Assembly: GCF_022919575.1 (NCBI RefSeq)
Contig: NZ_CP095071.1
Coordinates: 3,110,001 to 3,174,000, forward strand
Direction: 5' to 3'
Source of the DNA: Gracilibacillus salinarum
Lineage (GTDB): Bacteria > Bacillota > Bacilli > Bacillales > Amphibacillaceae
DNA length: 64,000 nucleotides
Shown: positions 43,324 to 51,947 of the stretch, piece by piece
Position numbering within the stretch: the stretch's first letter is position 1
How the letters are laid out: every line of letters begins with the position of its first letter
The notes under the pieces: model-generated
Database searches by the model: none
The model's input: the letters and a program-made list of their open reading frames with translations, nothing else
What the model was told of the DNA's origin: nothing
Position numbers and translations under genes: made by a program

Positions 43324-43791
43324 TTATTTTTTATATTTGTTGGGGGTAAACTTTTGTTTTGCCATTCGTTTAGCCATGCGAAGTGAATTTTCCAATGAAG
43401 CAATTAGTAGTTCTCTATCTTCCTTATCCATTTCATCTATCGCCCTTCCATCGAATTGTGAGTATGCATCATCATTAGATAAGTTATTTATCATCTTTTC
43501 TAGATCCTTAGCTATATCACGCTCTTCCTTATCTGACAGCTCAGGAGGATCTTCCTCTTGCTTGGTGTTGTTTGGTTTGTAATAACCAGCCACCCTCATT
43601 ATTTCATCATAAGGAATGGATAGTGCTTCTGCAAGTTTTTGGATATTCTCGGCTTTTGGAATGCCTCTTTTTCCATTTTCGATTCTGGACAATTGCGCAG
43701 CGCTAATACCTGAATACAAAGAAAGTTGATTGATGGTGTAACCTTTTTCATCCCTTTTTGCTTTTAGATATTCTCCAAATTGATTGCTCAT
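43324..43791 (-). CDS. ImmR-like repressor (XRE family)
   Basis: Repressor controlling integration, excision and transfer. The 155-residue product has an N-terminal XRE helix-turn-helix (GEYLKAKRDEKGYTINQLSLYSGISAAQLSRIENGKRG) and an acidic C-terminal half (EEDPPELSDKEERDIAKDLEKMIN). The ATG at 43791 follows TAGGAGAG; upstream extension to 43851 is rejected because it covers the operators. It is divergent from the next helix-turn-helix gene, with four palindromic sites in between that it probably binds. Confidence 0.9.
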   Translation of the reverse strand: MSNQFGEYLKAKRDEKGYTINQLSLYSGISAAQLSRIENGKRGIPKAENIQKLAEALSIPYDEIMRVAGYYKPNNTKQEEDPPELSDKEERDIAKDLEKMINNLSNDDAYSQFDGRAIDEMDKEDRELLIASLENSLRMAKRMAKQKFTPNKYKK

Positions 43792-43844
43792 AGTTTTCTC
43801 TCCTAAACACTGATACCCTTCTACCCTTATATTACTAAAAATAA

Positions 43845-43944
43845 TTACCAAAAGGAAATTTAATTTAGAAAAATATTAAAAAGTATTGCCATATGGTAAT
43901 TGTTAATGTTAAGGTGTTACCATAAGGTAATTACCAAAAGGTAA
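43845..43944. promoter_or_regulatory. Operator cluster TTACCNNNNGGTAA
   Basis: Four 14-bp palindromes: TTACCAAAAGGAAA (43845-43858), TTGCCATATGGTAA (43886-43899), TTACCATAAGGTAA (43917-43930) and TTACCAAAAGGTAA (43931-43944). The last two abut exactly. They lie between the divergent repressor and regulator genes, a phage-like immunity switch. Confidence 0.88.
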
Positions 43945-43957
43945 AAGGAGGGTTCAT

Positions 43958-44194
43958 TTGAAAGATGTAAATGTCATTTTGATTAATTTAGACTTTTTGA
44001 AGGCATATTTGAAAGACAAGGATATTTCTCAAAGTCAATTTGCGGATAAGGTAGGAGTTACGCAAACTACTGTTAACCGGATTATGAATGGCAAGAGAAA
44101 TCCGGGAGGTAAATTTATTGCAGGTGTTCTGCGGAGCTTTAACGATTTAAGTTTCGATGAAGTATTTTACTATGACAAAAGCATTGTCAACTGA
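43958..44194 (+). CDS. Small XRE-family regulator
   Basis: A 78-residue DNA-binding protein, almost entirely one helix-turn-helix: LKDKDISQSQFADKVGVTQTTVNRIMNGKRNPGGKF. It starts with TTG behind AAAGGAGGGT, 13 bases after the last operator, so it is under direct control of that switch. Comparable to Cro or Xis-type regulators in ICEBs1-like elements; could activate the early genes downstream. Confidence 0.85.
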   Translation: MKDVNVILINLDFLKAYLKDKDISQSQFADKVGVTQTTVNRIMNGKRNPGGKFIAGVLRSFNDLSFDEVFYYDKSIVN

Positions 44195-44229
44195 ATAAAA
44201 GATAAAACAATTCGTTTGGAGGGATTAAT

Positions 44230-44439
44230 TTGGAAACAATTATTGATGAGAGAGAAAGCATGAATATTAAAGTTTCTGAGGCAGCAAAGATCTTGGGTAA
44301 ATCTGAACAATTTGTACGAATTGGATTACAACGGGATATTTTACCAATTGGTATTGCAATTCAAATGTCTAGTAAATGGACATACCATATCTCACCAAAG
44401 TTACTCAAAGAGTATGTAGGAGGGGAAGTAAGCATCTAG
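44230..44439 (+). CDS. Excisionase-like DNA-binding protein
   Basis: A 69-residue protein with a helix-turn-helix of the excisionase/MerR-like winged type: KVSEAAKILGKSEQFVRIGLQRDILPIGIA, then KWTYHISPKLLKEYVGG. Starts with TTG behind TTGGAGGG. Position after the Cro-like gene and before the replication genes fits an excisionase, although it could also be a general regulator. Confidence 0.75.
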   Translation: METIIDERESMNIKVSEAAKILGKSEQFVRIGLQRDILPIGIAIQMSSKWTYHISPKLLKEYVGGEVSI

Positions 44440-44479
44440 CTTGAAGTTATTTAAACCTGTTTAATTCTGGAGGTTAAAA

Positions 44480-45289
44480 ATGAGCAACATTAAATGGATT
44501 AAGTTAAGTACTACTATGTTTGATGATGAGAAAATAAAGCTAATAGAAAAGCTTCCAGAGGCCGATACCATTCTAATCATTTGGATTAAATTGCTGTCCC
44601 AGGCTGGGAGAACAAATGCCAACGGTTATATTTATTTGAACGAAAATGTCCCATATACAGAAGAGATGCTGGCAACGATATTCGATAGGTCGCTCAATAC
44701 AGTGAGGCTTGCTTTAAAAACACTAAAAGAGTTCGGGATGATTCACATTGATGACGATTCTTTTATTCGAATTTCAAATTGGGAAAAGCATCAAAATGTT
44801 GAAGGAATGGACCGTGTAAGGAAGTTGAATGCAGAGCGTAACAAAAGGTATCGCGAAAGAAAGAAACAGCAATTACTAGAAAATAAAACGGATGACGTTA
44901 GCGTGACGTCACGTGATGGTACAGAAGAAGAACTAGAAAGAGATAAAGAACTAGATATAGAAATAGAACAAGAACAAGATAAAGACGTAGCGCAGATTAT
45001 TCAGTTTTGGGATAAAAATGGATTTGGTGTAAATAACATTCATGCAAAAAAACAGTTGTTGTTGTGGTTGGATGATTCCTCATTTAAGGATCCCAGTGAA
45101 GTCATTTTAAAGGCATTAAATATTGCTTGTGAAAATGATGCTAGACGACTTAAATATACGGAAGGCATCTTAAGAAACTGGGAAAACGAATCCTTACTAA
45201 CCGTTGAAAAAATCGATAAGAATCACAAAAACCGAAATAAGCAAGCTGTAAGTCAAATAGATTACGATCCGAATAGAGATAGATTCTAG
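44480..45289 (+). CDS. Replication initiator-like protein (phage replisome organizer)
   Basis: A 269-residue protein with an N-terminal phage replisome-organizer domain (IKWIKLSTTMFDDEKIKLIEKLPEADTILIIWIKLLSQAG, then a winged helix), a basic linker (NAERNKRYRERKKQQ), and a C-terminal DnaB/DnaD-like region with the tail WDKNGFGVNNIHAKKQLLLWLDDSS...YTEGILRNWEN. It would bind the element origin and recruit the loader encoded next. ATG behind TGGAGG. Common in phages and in elements that replicate while excised. Confidence 0.87.
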   Translation: MSNIKWIKLSTTMFDDEKIKLIEKLPEADTILIIWIKLLSQAGRTNANGYIYLNENVPYTEEMLATIFDRSLNTVRLALKTLKEFGMIHIDDDSFIRISNWEKHQNVEGMDRVRKLNAERNKRYRERKKQQLLENKTDDVSVTSRDGTEEELERDKELDIEIEQEQDKDVAQIIQFWDKNGFGVNNIHAKKQLLLWLDDSSFKDPSEVILKALNIACENDARRLKYTEGILRNWENESLLTVEKIDKNHKNRNKQAVSQIDYDPNRDRF

Positions 45290-45301
45290 GAGGTGTTATC
45301 G

Positions 45302-46096
45302 ATGGAAACTATAGGAACGCTGCTTAAACAATCTTTACCTTTTAAAGAATGTCGTGAAAAGGAATGTGAGCAATGCGGAAATCTATACAAATTATTTGAA
45401 ACTCCCAAAGGTGTTCTTGGAGCATGTAAACATTGTATGGAACAACAGTTATTAGAAGAGCTAAACGTACCAACAAAGGAAGAAAGAGAAAAGCTAAAAG
45501 AAAAGCGATTTATTGCAACTTTTGAGCGAGTTACACATGATTTAAAGCAAGCAACAATTGATTCTTATATACCGAAAGAAACGTCGCAATCCGAAGCAAA
45601 AAAAGCAGCAATAAAATATGTGAAAACCTTTGATGGTGTTCATTCACTTCTGTTTAGTGGAGATTGCGGTCTGGGGAAGAGCCATTTATCTTTTGCAATC
45701 ACGAAAATGCTGCGGCAACAAGGTTATAAAACGCTCTATATCAAGGTCACTGATTTATTCGATTTTATCAAGAACACATACAGTCCGGATTCTAGCATAA
45801 GCGAAATGCAGATTTTCCAAATGATAGATGAATTAGATTTGTTGGTACTTGATGATATTGGCTCTGAATATGTGAAAGCAAACGAATATGGACATGAAAG
45901 TTGGGCATCTGATGTGTTGTATAAGATATTCGATATGCGACTCAATAAATCAGTTATTTGTTCTACGAATTATTCTGAGAAAATGCTTACTGAAAAATAT
46001 GGGAATCATGGCAATCGTATTATTGATCGGATGATGGATTTAGCAAAAGCAATCCGACTTGAAGGAGAAAGTTATAGACGAAAGGAGAGATTTTAA
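45302..46096 (+). CDS. DnaC-type helicase loader
   Basis: AAA+ ATPase that loads the replicative helicase. The 264-residue product has an N-terminal zinc-binding region (CEQCGNLYKLF...ACKHCMEQ), Walker A SGDCGLGKSH (about residue 120), Walker B LLVLDDIGSEY (about residue 180) and an arginine finger (HGNRIIDRMMD). The ATG at 45302 is preferred over 45293 because AGGAGGTG lies just upstream. Follows the initiator gene by 12 bases; both belong to a replication operon. Confidence 0.9.
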   Translation: METIGTLLKQSLPFKECREKECEQCGNLYKLFETPKGVLGACKHCMEQQLLEELNVPTKEEREKLKEKRFIATFERVTHDLKQATIDSYIPKETSQSEAKKAAIKYVKTFDGVHSLLFSGDCGLGKSHLSFAITKMLRQQGYKTLYIKVTDLFDFIKNTYSPDSSISEMQIFQMIDELDLLVLDDIGSEYVKANEYGHESWASDVLYKIFDMRLNKSVICSTNYSEKMLTEKYGNHGNRIIDRMMDLAKAIRLEGESYRRKERF

Positions 46097-46279
46097 ATGT
46101 GGCAAGGAATGAAAAGTGTAATGGTATTTGACCCTAAGGACAGTCAAGAAGACACAGAACATAAATGGATGGAGTGGAACAGGCATAAAAGTGCTGTTAG
46201 CGACAAATATGTACCAACGGCAGAAGAAACTAAAAAAAGATTAATAGAACAGGAACGTCACAATGAAAGATATGCCTAG
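46097..46279 (+). CDS. Small hypothetical protein of the replication operon
   Basis: A 60-residue protein rich in Lys, Glu and Trp (MWQGMKSVMVFDPKDSQED..., ending LIEQERHNERYA). It begins directly after the helicase-loader stop, behind AAAGGAGAG inside that gene. No family recognised. Likely expressed with the loader. Confidence 0.6.
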   Translation: MWQGMKSVMVFDPKDSQEDTEHKWMEWNRHKSAVSDKYVPTAEETKKRLIEQERHNERYA

Positions 46280-46381
46280 TATCTCTGCAACGTTCCCGAC
46301 TTACTCATAGATATTATAGCATTCATTGAAGGATAGTTAAATGCGATATATGTGGTTAAAAGAATTTGGGGAGGTATCGTT

Positions 46382-46615
46382 TTGCAAGCTATAAATAGCA
46401 CTAATAAAAAGGAAATTAATATACACGTAAGTTATTCAGAGGCGCACTTTATTGGTGAAGCACTTTCATCCTATCGGTTAGTTATGCAAAAACTTTATGG
46501 AGTAAATAGCGAGGAAGAAAAGTACATTGGTGAGCTATTGCATACAATTCGAAATCCATCAGTAAAAAAGAGAAAGCACGTGAACGAGAGAGATAGCTTA
46601 GAAAGGGGAATTTGA
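46382..46615 (+). CDS. Small hypothetical protein
   Basis: A 77-residue product, mostly helical (SYSEAHFIGEALSSYRLVMQKLYG), ending with a basic run (KKRKHVNERD). Starts with TTG behind GGGGAGG; an upstream GTG at 46352 has no ribosome-binding site. Family not recognised. Precedes another small gene with 20 bases between. Confidence 0.55.
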   Translation: MQAINSTNKKEINIHVSYSEAHFIGEALSSYRLVMQKLYGVNSEEEKYIGELLHTIRNPSVKKRKHVNERDSLERGI

Positions 46616-46635
46616 AGGATGGAGGCTGGAACAAC

Positions 46636-46890
46636 ATGATTGATGTGAATGCACAAATGCATGTTTATGAATACCTTGGGAAAGAAAATGATCCTCTTTA
46701 TAACAATATAACGCAATTAAAGGTCAATCAGTCTATCCAGATTCCTGAAACAAAAATGCAAATAACAAAAACTAGATTTGGGATGTATGAAATTGTATCA
46801 GCTGAACAGCACGAATGTTATTCAACGGCTCAATCTTTATATGAACAAATTAATGCTTTACTGAATGCCATTTCACTTGAAAGGTTATGA
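46636..46890 (+). CDS. Small hypothetical protein
   Basis: An 84-residue product, beta-strand rich at the start (MIDVNAQMHVYEYLG) and helical at the end (SLYEQINALLNAI), containing a YEIVSAEQHECYSTAQ segment with a Cys. ATG behind ATGGAGG. Family not recognised; position is typical of accessory genes in the early region of such elements. Confidence 0.55.
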   Translation: MIDVNAQMHVYEYLGKENDPLYNNITQLKVNQSIQIPETKMQITKTRFGMYEIVSAEQHECYSTAQSLYEQINALLNAISLERL

Positions 46891-46947
46891 AAAGATTTTA
46901 GTAGATAGGGTGGGATCTTTACGATAATAACGAAAGGATGATGATAA

Positions 46948-47427
46948 ATGAATTTTGCTGCTGATATTGAAGGGGTTTTTACGAAAGAAGAAATTGAATC
47001 ATTTTTAAAAGATGAGCAAAAATTCTACATCGAATATGCGGAAGAAAACTGGCTTGATCGTTATTTCAAAATAAAGGCGATGTCGCAAAGAACTCATGTA
47101 CCAAGCATTACTTCCGTTATATCTGATACACCAGGTGGATCAAATCTTAATCATAGTAAAACAGAGCAATTTGCATTGAAATCCATTCAAGCAAGTGAAT
47201 GGTTAGACACATTATTTTATGCAGTAGAATCACTTACTCCAGCTGAACAGAAATTAATAGAATTGAAGTACATGAAGAAGCGTAACGATGGATCCAGATA
47301 CTGTGATGAAGTTATTTATCCTCAGCTGTTTATCGGAAAGACAAGATACTATGAGATGAAAAAAGAAGCCTTAGAAATGCTGGGTAGAAATTTATATGGA
47401 TTATTCAGCGAAAGAGGTTGTTCATAA
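46948..47427 (+). CDS. ArpU-like transcriptional regulator
   Basis: A 159-residue protein with a sigma-70 region-4-like end: LTPAEQKLIELKYMKKRNDGS, then YPQLFIGKTRYYEMKKEALEMLG, typical of ArpU phage regulators that control late genes. The N-terminal half (FTKEEIESFLKDEQKFYIEYAEENWLDRY) is helical. Starts with ATG behind AAAGGATGATG. Overlaps the next small gene by one base. It probably drives the conjugation operon downstream. Confidence 0.8.
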   Translation: MNFAADIEGVFTKEEIESFLKDEQKFYIEYAEENWLDRYFKIKAMSQRTHVPSITSVISDTPGGSNLNHSKTEQFALKSIQASEWLDTLFYAVESLTPAEQKLIELKYMKKRNDGSRYCDEVIYPQLFIGKTRYYEMKKEALEMLGRNLYGLFSERGCS

Positions 47428-47654
47428 TGGTTGCTTTGATGCAGGCAGTGAAGAAAACAGTATTAGTTATGTTTTTGCTAATACTGTTTATTGCTTTCTC
47501 CACTTTATGTGGAATTGTATTCTTGGTTATGTTCCAGTGGTTTATGCAGACTGATTTTTATCTGGGTGTGGTTGGCTCTGTTGAGTTTTGGAAGTGGGTA
47601 TTAGGGGTTCCGTTGGTTATTATCTTTTTTGCGTTTTGTGCAAATGTTGCTTAA
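47427..47654 (+). CDS. Small membrane protein
   Basis: A 75-residue protein with two hydrophobic stretches (about 9-35 and 52-74) joined by WFMQTDFYLGVVGSVEFWKW. ATG at 47427 overlaps the stop of the ArpU-like gene (TAATG), so translation is coupled. Family not recognised. A terminator follows. Confidence 0.6.
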   Translation: MVALMQAVKKTVLVMFLLILFIAFSTLCGIVFLVMFQWFMQTDFYLGVVGSVEFWKWVLGVPLVIIFFAFCANVA

Positions 47655-47676
47655 GCCTGCTGAATAAGATTGTATC

Positions 47677-47716
47677 ATAATAACTCTTTGGATATAATTG
47701 TCTAAAGGGTTATTAT
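47677..47716 (+). terminator. Terminator before the RloC-like gene
   Basis: ATAATAACTCTTT pairs with AAAGGGTTATTAT (one G-T pair) around a loop of 14 bases. Confidence 0.75.
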
Positions 47717-47744
47717 TATGAAAAATACTTGAAAGGTGATAAAA

Positions 47745-50306
47745 ATGGAGGATATTATTAAGGATTTAGAGGACTGGTTAAGCAAGAGGCCCCTATGGAT
47801 TCAATATGCTACCAATAGGCTATTACAAGGAAATATCAAGGAAAAAGACGTAGAAGATTTTGTGAGCATTTGCAAAACAGAAATTGAAGATGTTGATAAA
47901 AAAACAGTAGATACTTTAAAGTATGAAAAAGGGAAAATTAGAAGTGGTGAAGAGAACATTGCTTTAACTATTGAAGGTCTATCGAATATTCAGGGTATTA
48001 ATGCACTATCTCCGCGAAATCCATTAAAATTAAATGAAAATTTAAATATAATATATGGTCAGAATGGAAGTGGTAAATCTAGTTATGTTCGACTATTTAA
48101 ACATCTTTGTGGATCGAAAAATAGTGGATCTTTATATGGAAATGTCTATAAAGAAGATACTGAGCAAAACTGCAATATAAAGTATAATATTAATGGGGAA
48201 AAAGTAGATATAAACTGGAGTCCACATCAAGGTAGCTTAGAAGATTTAAACCATATAGAAATATATGATGCTGATGACGCTTATACATATGTGAATGATG
48301 AAAATGAAGTTACATATGAACCATTCGTTTTGAGATTAATAAGTGGTTTAATTGAGTTATGTAACCAAGTAAGTACGAAGATAAGCCAAGAAATAGAAGG
48401 ACATGTTTCAGTATTGCCTTTAATACCTAAAAATTACGATAAAACGGAATATGCTGATTGGTATAAGAAAATCAGCCATAATGTGTCCTTAGAAGAAGTT
48501 GCTGCGATTTGTGAGTGGGATAATGAGCTTGAAGAAGAACTTATTGAGCTTGTTAAAAGAATGTCTGAAAAAAATCCCATGGACAAGGCAAAAGTGTTAC
48601 GAAAGACTATAGTTGGTATAGATAGGATTAACGATACAATTAATAAAATGCTTTGTGAATTATCAGATGAGAAATGCGAGATGATACTTACTGCTAAAAA
48701 AACAGCTGAATCTAAAAGAAAAGCAGCAGAAGAAGATGCAAAGAAAGTTTTTAGTAATGCACCGATTAATACTATCGATAATGAAAGCTGGAGGTTACTT
48801 TGGGAACAGGCAAGACAGTTTTCAGAAAGCTACGTTTATGAAAGTGTACCATATCCTAACGTAGATGAAGAATCTTTATGTGTTCTTTGTCAGCAACCCT
48901 TAGACGATGATGCTAAGAGCAGATTAGTATCTTTCGAAGCTTATGTACAGGGGAATTTAGAAATTGAAGCAAAAGATGCAGAAGATAAACTAAAAATAAT
49001 GATTGATAATCTACCCGATATACCAGAAATTGAATCGTTTAAATTAATGCTTGATTCAGCTGGAATATATGAAGAAGAAGTTAGAACCAATCTAATATCT
49101 TTAATGGACGCTATCAATGTAAGAAAGGAAGATATACAGAACTTTAAAGACAACAAAAATATAAAACAGCTACCTGTTTATGATTTTAAAAGCTATTTGA
49201 AGGCGGAAAAGTCCAAACTAGAAAAACAAGCCCAATCATATGAAGAAGATAGCGAAGGAGAAAGTAGGAGTATATTAAAAAATAAAAAGATTAGTTTAGA
49301 AGCAAAGAAATGGTTGAACGAACATAAAGACAATATAGTTGAAGAAATACATAGGTTGAATAATAGACATAGCTTAAATGAGGCGAAAAAATTAACTAGA
49401 ACACAAGGGTTGTCAACAAAAAAATCTAATATATCAGAAAGGTTAATCACTGAAGCATATGTTAGACGCTTTGACCAAGAACTTGGATTGCTTGGTGCAT
49501 CCTATATAAATATAGAATTGGCAAAAACACGCACACATAGGGGACAAGTCCTTCATGAAATTAAATTATCTAATCCTAAAAGAAGTGTAAAGGCTACCGA
49601 AATATTAAGTGAAGGAGAGCAGAGAATAGTTTCTTTTGCTGCCTTTTTAGCAGATATAAGTGGGAAACAAGTAAACTCCCCACTTATATTGGATGATCCT
49701 ATATCGTCTCTAGATCAGGAATACGAGGAAGCAGTTGTAGCTAGATTAGTAAATTTATCCCTAACTAAACAGATAATAGTATTTACGCATAGAATCTCTT
49801 TGTTATCTTTATTAGAAGATGCAGCTAAAACTACAGGGGTAAATACTAATATAATAGGTGTTAGACACGAAGATTGGGGATCAGGTGAATTGGGTGGAAC
49901 TCCTATGTTCGCTAAAAAGCCAGATAGTGCATTAAATGTTATATATAATGAAAGGTTACCTAAAGCAAAAAAAATTCTTGAGGAAACAGGTAGGGAAGAA
50001 TATGATTTAATAGCTAAAGGTATTTGTAGTGATTTTAGAATAATCCTTGAGAATACAATTGAAACTTATTTACTATCAGATATAGTAAGGAGATTTAGAC
50101 GATCAATTACAACTATGGGGAAAATAAATAAATTATACAAAATTGAGCAAAGTGACTGTGAAATGTTTGATAAATTTATGACTAAGTATTCTAGATATGA
50201 GCATTCTCAGTCAATTGAAGCCCCCGTACCGGTTCCTAGTCCTCAAGAATTAAATACTGATATAGAAGAGATAATGGGTTGGACAAAAGAATTTAAAAAA
50301 AGATAG
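47745..50306 (+). CDS. RloC/PrrC-like AAA_13 ATPase with a predicted nuclease C-terminus
   Basis: An 853-residue ATPase of the AAA_13/SMC-like group. Walker A GQNGSGKS (105-112), long coiled coils with a central CVLC pair (Cys379, Cys382) like a Rad50 zinc hook, ABC signature LSEGEQR (about 620) and Walker B LILDDPISSLD (about 647). The C-terminus has R765xxxE769 and RYEH820, matching the Arg-Glu-His pattern reported for the anticodon nucleases RloC and PrrC. RloC is a tRNA-cleaving antiviral protein; a similar role here is inference. ATG 47745 follows GAAAGGTG. Terminators on both sides mark it as an independent cargo gene. Confidence 0.75.
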   Translation: MEDIIKDLEDWLSKRPLWIQYATNRLLQGNIKEKDVEDFVSICKTEIEDVDKKTVDTLKYEKGKIRSGEENIALTIEGLSNIQGINALSPRNPLKLNENLNIIYGQNGSGKSSYVRLFKHLCGSKNSGSLYGNVYKEDTEQNCNIKYNINGEKVDINWSPHQGSLEDLNHIEIYDADDAYTYVNDENEVTYEPFVLRLISGLIELCNQVSTKISQEIEGHVSVLPLIPKNYDKTEYADWYKKISHNVSLEEVAAICEWDNELEEELIELVKRMSEKNPMDKAKVLRKTIVGIDRINDTINKMLCELSDEKCEMILTAKKTAESKRKAAEEDAKKVFSNAPINTIDNESWRLLWEQARQFSESYVYESVPYPNVDEESLCVLCQQPLDDDAKSRLVSFEAYVQGNLEIEAKDAEDKLKIMIDNLPDIPEIESFKLMLDSAGIYEEEVRTNLISLMDAINVRKEDIQNFKDNKNIKQLPVYDFKSYLKAEKSKLEKQAQSYEEDSEGESRSILKNKKISLEAKKWLNEHKDNIVEEIHRLNNRHSLNEAKKLTRTQGLSTKKSNISERLITEAYVRRFDQELGLLGASYINIELAKTRTHRGQVLHEIKLSNPKRSVKATEILSEGEQRIVSFAAFLADISGKQVNSPLILDDPISSLDQEYEEAVVARLVNLSLTKQIIVFTHRISLLSLLEDAAKTTGVNTNIIGVRHEDWGSGELGGTPMFAKKPDSALNVIYNERLPKAKKILEETGREEYDLIAKGICSDFRIILENTIETYLLSDIVRRFRRSITTMGKINKLYKIEQSDCEMFDKFMTKYSRYEHSQSIEAPVPVPSPQELNTDIEEIMGWTKEFKKR

Positions 50307-50376
50307 GTACAGAACGTTCTGATTTCCCTGATATATGAATGTAGTAGGTATGTGGACAGTTATATAAATCCCATTA

Positions 50377-50415
50377 GCGAACTTTTCGCGAACATTTACC
50401 GAACGAACAACGAAC
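50377..50415. repeat. CGAAC repeat cluster
   Basis: GCGAAC, GCGAAC, CCGAAC, GAAC and CGAAC occur within 39 bases between the RloC-like gene and the conjugation operon. Short repeated boxes at this position could be binding sites for a regulator, or part of an origin of transfer or replication. Not established. Confidence 0.4.
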
Positions 50416-50478
50416 AAAATTTCATAATAACGGTGTTAAAGTATTAGTATCAGGAAGTTTCGGACTTCCGATGATGAA

Positions 50479-50515
50479 CTCTTTTCTCTAATGAGGAAAG
50501 GGTTTTTATTTTGCT
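50479..50515 (+). terminator. Terminator after the RloC-like gene
   Basis: CTCTTTTCTC pairs with GAGGAAAGGG, followed by TTTTTATTTTG. A small perfect hairpin, GGAAGT/ACTTCC, lies just before at 50453-50469. Confidence 0.8.
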
Positions 50516-50537
50516 CTATTTTAGGAGGTGAAATGAA

Positions 50538-50792
50538 TTGTCTAATTTTACACAGCAGGGAAATCAAGAAAAGAAAAATAAGCCTGATGTGCCAAATAAA
50601 GCTTCAAGGTCAAAAAAGAAGAAACTAGCGAAACCAGCTGGATTTAAAGAATTTGAAGCATTGGCAATGGAAATTGTTGAAGCTAATGGCGGTTCTTATT
50701 ACGAATGGCTTCATAAGCAGCATCAGGAAATTATCTTGAATTTTAATGTTCATAATCAAAAACAAATTACAGAGGTAGCAAAACAATCTTAA
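50538..50792 (+). CDS. Small conjugation-region protein
   Basis: An 84-residue protein with a strongly basic N-terminal part (KKNKPDVPNKASRSKKKKLAKPAG) and a helical second half (FKEFEALAMEIVEANGGSYYEWLHKQH). Starts with TTG behind AGGAGGTG. Family not recognised; its basic end suggests DNA binding. First gene of the conjugation operon. Confidence 0.6.
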   Translation: MSNFTQQGNQEKKNKPDVPNKASRSKKKKLAKPAGFKEFEALAMEIVEANGGSYYEWLHKQHQEIILNFNVHNQKQITEVAKQS

Positions 50793-50825
50793 AAACAGCT
50801 ACTTGAGGAAAGGGGTTGAAAATCT

Positions 50826-51059
50826 ATGCAAGATGCAATTCAAACAATCACAAATATCACGGACGGAATTAAACCAATTGCACCAGTTCTAGCCGGACTG
50901 GTGCTAGTTGTTATTGGTCTGCTTTGGACTTTTGCAAAAGACCCTCAAAAGAAAGAGATGTACACCGGATGGATGGTTAACGTTGCTATCGGTTTTGGTA
51001 TTGTTTACTTAGCAGCAAGTCTTGTTAGCTGGCTTGGTGGTCGTGTCGTCGGATTTTAA
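50826..51059 (+). CDS. TrbC/VirB2-like pilin protein
   Basis: A 77-residue hydrophobic protein with two membrane helices (about 17-35 and 51-68), separated by a short charged loop (AKDPQKKEMYTG). Size and hairpin topology match VirB2/TrbC-like and Maff2/TrsC-like components of Gram-positive secretion systems. ATG behind GAAAGGGGTTG. Early position in the operon agrees. Confidence 0.7.
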   Translation: MQDAIQTITNITDGIKPIAPVLAGLVLVVIGLLWTFAKDPQKKEMYTGWMVNVAIGFGIVYLAASLVSWLGGRVVGF

Positions 51060-51098
51060 ATACCATTTACTTTAATCGTTTACATGGGAGGTGGAGCA

Positions 51099-51278
51099 AT
51101 GGCGAAAGAACATAAGTACTTTGTCAGTTACGTTTATTCCGAAGGATGGGGGAACATTGATGTTACTTTACCTGAACCGATTCAAAATATTGATGATATA
51201 CGATCTATGGAACAAGCGATTGCTGAAAATCAAGAGTTGGATGAATCGGTTTGTGTGCAAAATTTTCAAGCATTATAA
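51099..51278 (+). CDS. Small hypothetical protein
   Basis: A 59-residue protein, MAKEHKYFVSYVYSEGWGN, then IDVTLPEPIQNIDDIRSMEQ and a final VQNFQAL. The YFVSY...G.G...I strand pattern and closing VCVQNF recall small beta-sheet proteins found in conjugative operons. ATG 51099 behind GGGAGGTG. Function unknown. Confidence 0.6.
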   Translation: MAKEHKYFVSYVYSEGWGNIDVTLPEPIQNIDDIRSMEQAIAENQELDESVCVQNFQAL

Positions 51279-51344
51279 GGAAATTAGTTTATGGCTTCTC
51301 TTTATAATCGGGAAGCCTGCTTTATTTAAATTGGAGGTAGTGCA

Positions 51345-51938
51345 ATGAATACAAAAGAACTTGCAAACAAATATGCTGAATTACTGGCTGCAAAAGATAA
51401 GGCAACAATGCACCCTGATAATAAAGGCTATGAGTGGAAATATAATCAATTAAGTACGCTCTATCAGGATGCAGTATTAAAAACGAAATTGCCAAAGGAG
51501 AAGTTAGCTGAAATTGAGAAAGAAGGGGAATCCTTGCATGAACAATACGAAAGAGAACAAGAAGAAGCTAATCAATTTAAAGAAACGTATAAAAATAATG
51601 TGCTAAACAATCTGGAAGGTTCAAAAGAAGAACAGGACTTCAAAAAAGCCTATAAACATAAGGTATTAGCATTTCTTGATAAGGAGCAGGATGAAAAGCA
51701 AGAAATGGAAGTGAACAAAGATAAAAGGAATCAACAAATGGAAGCATTTGAATCCAAATATGGTTATGAGAAAGTGTATGCATTAAAAAAGGAAGTATTG
51801 GATGATATAGGTGAAATGGATTTAACGCCTTCACAACGAGAAAGATTGAAAGAAGTAGAACAAGATCTAGAGGACGAAAGGAAAATCAAGCTAGGGAAAA
51901 ATAAGAAAAAGGATACAGAAATTGAGATGGAGATGTGA
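51345..51938 (+). CDS. Coiled-coil protein of the conjugation operon
   Basis: A 197-residue, highly charged protein predicted as almost entirely helical, with Glu/Lys-rich heptads (EQYEREQEEANQFKETYKNN, FLDKEQDEKQEMEVNKDKR). No membrane segment. It begins with ATG behind TTGGAGGTAG and is followed 9 bases later by the next gene. Family not recognised; may be a structural partner of the transfer machinery. Confidence 0.65.
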   Translation: MNTKELANKYAELLAAKDKATMHPDNKGYEWKYNQLSTLYQDAVLKTKLPKEKLAEIEKEGESLHEQYEREQEEANQFKETYKNNVLNNLEGSKEEQDFKKAYKHKVLAFLDKEQDEKQEMEVNKDKRNQQMEAFESKYGYEKVYALKKEVLDDIGEMDLTPSQRERLKEVEQDLEDERKIKLGKNKKKDTEIEMEM

Positions 51939-51947
51939 GGTGATTAA

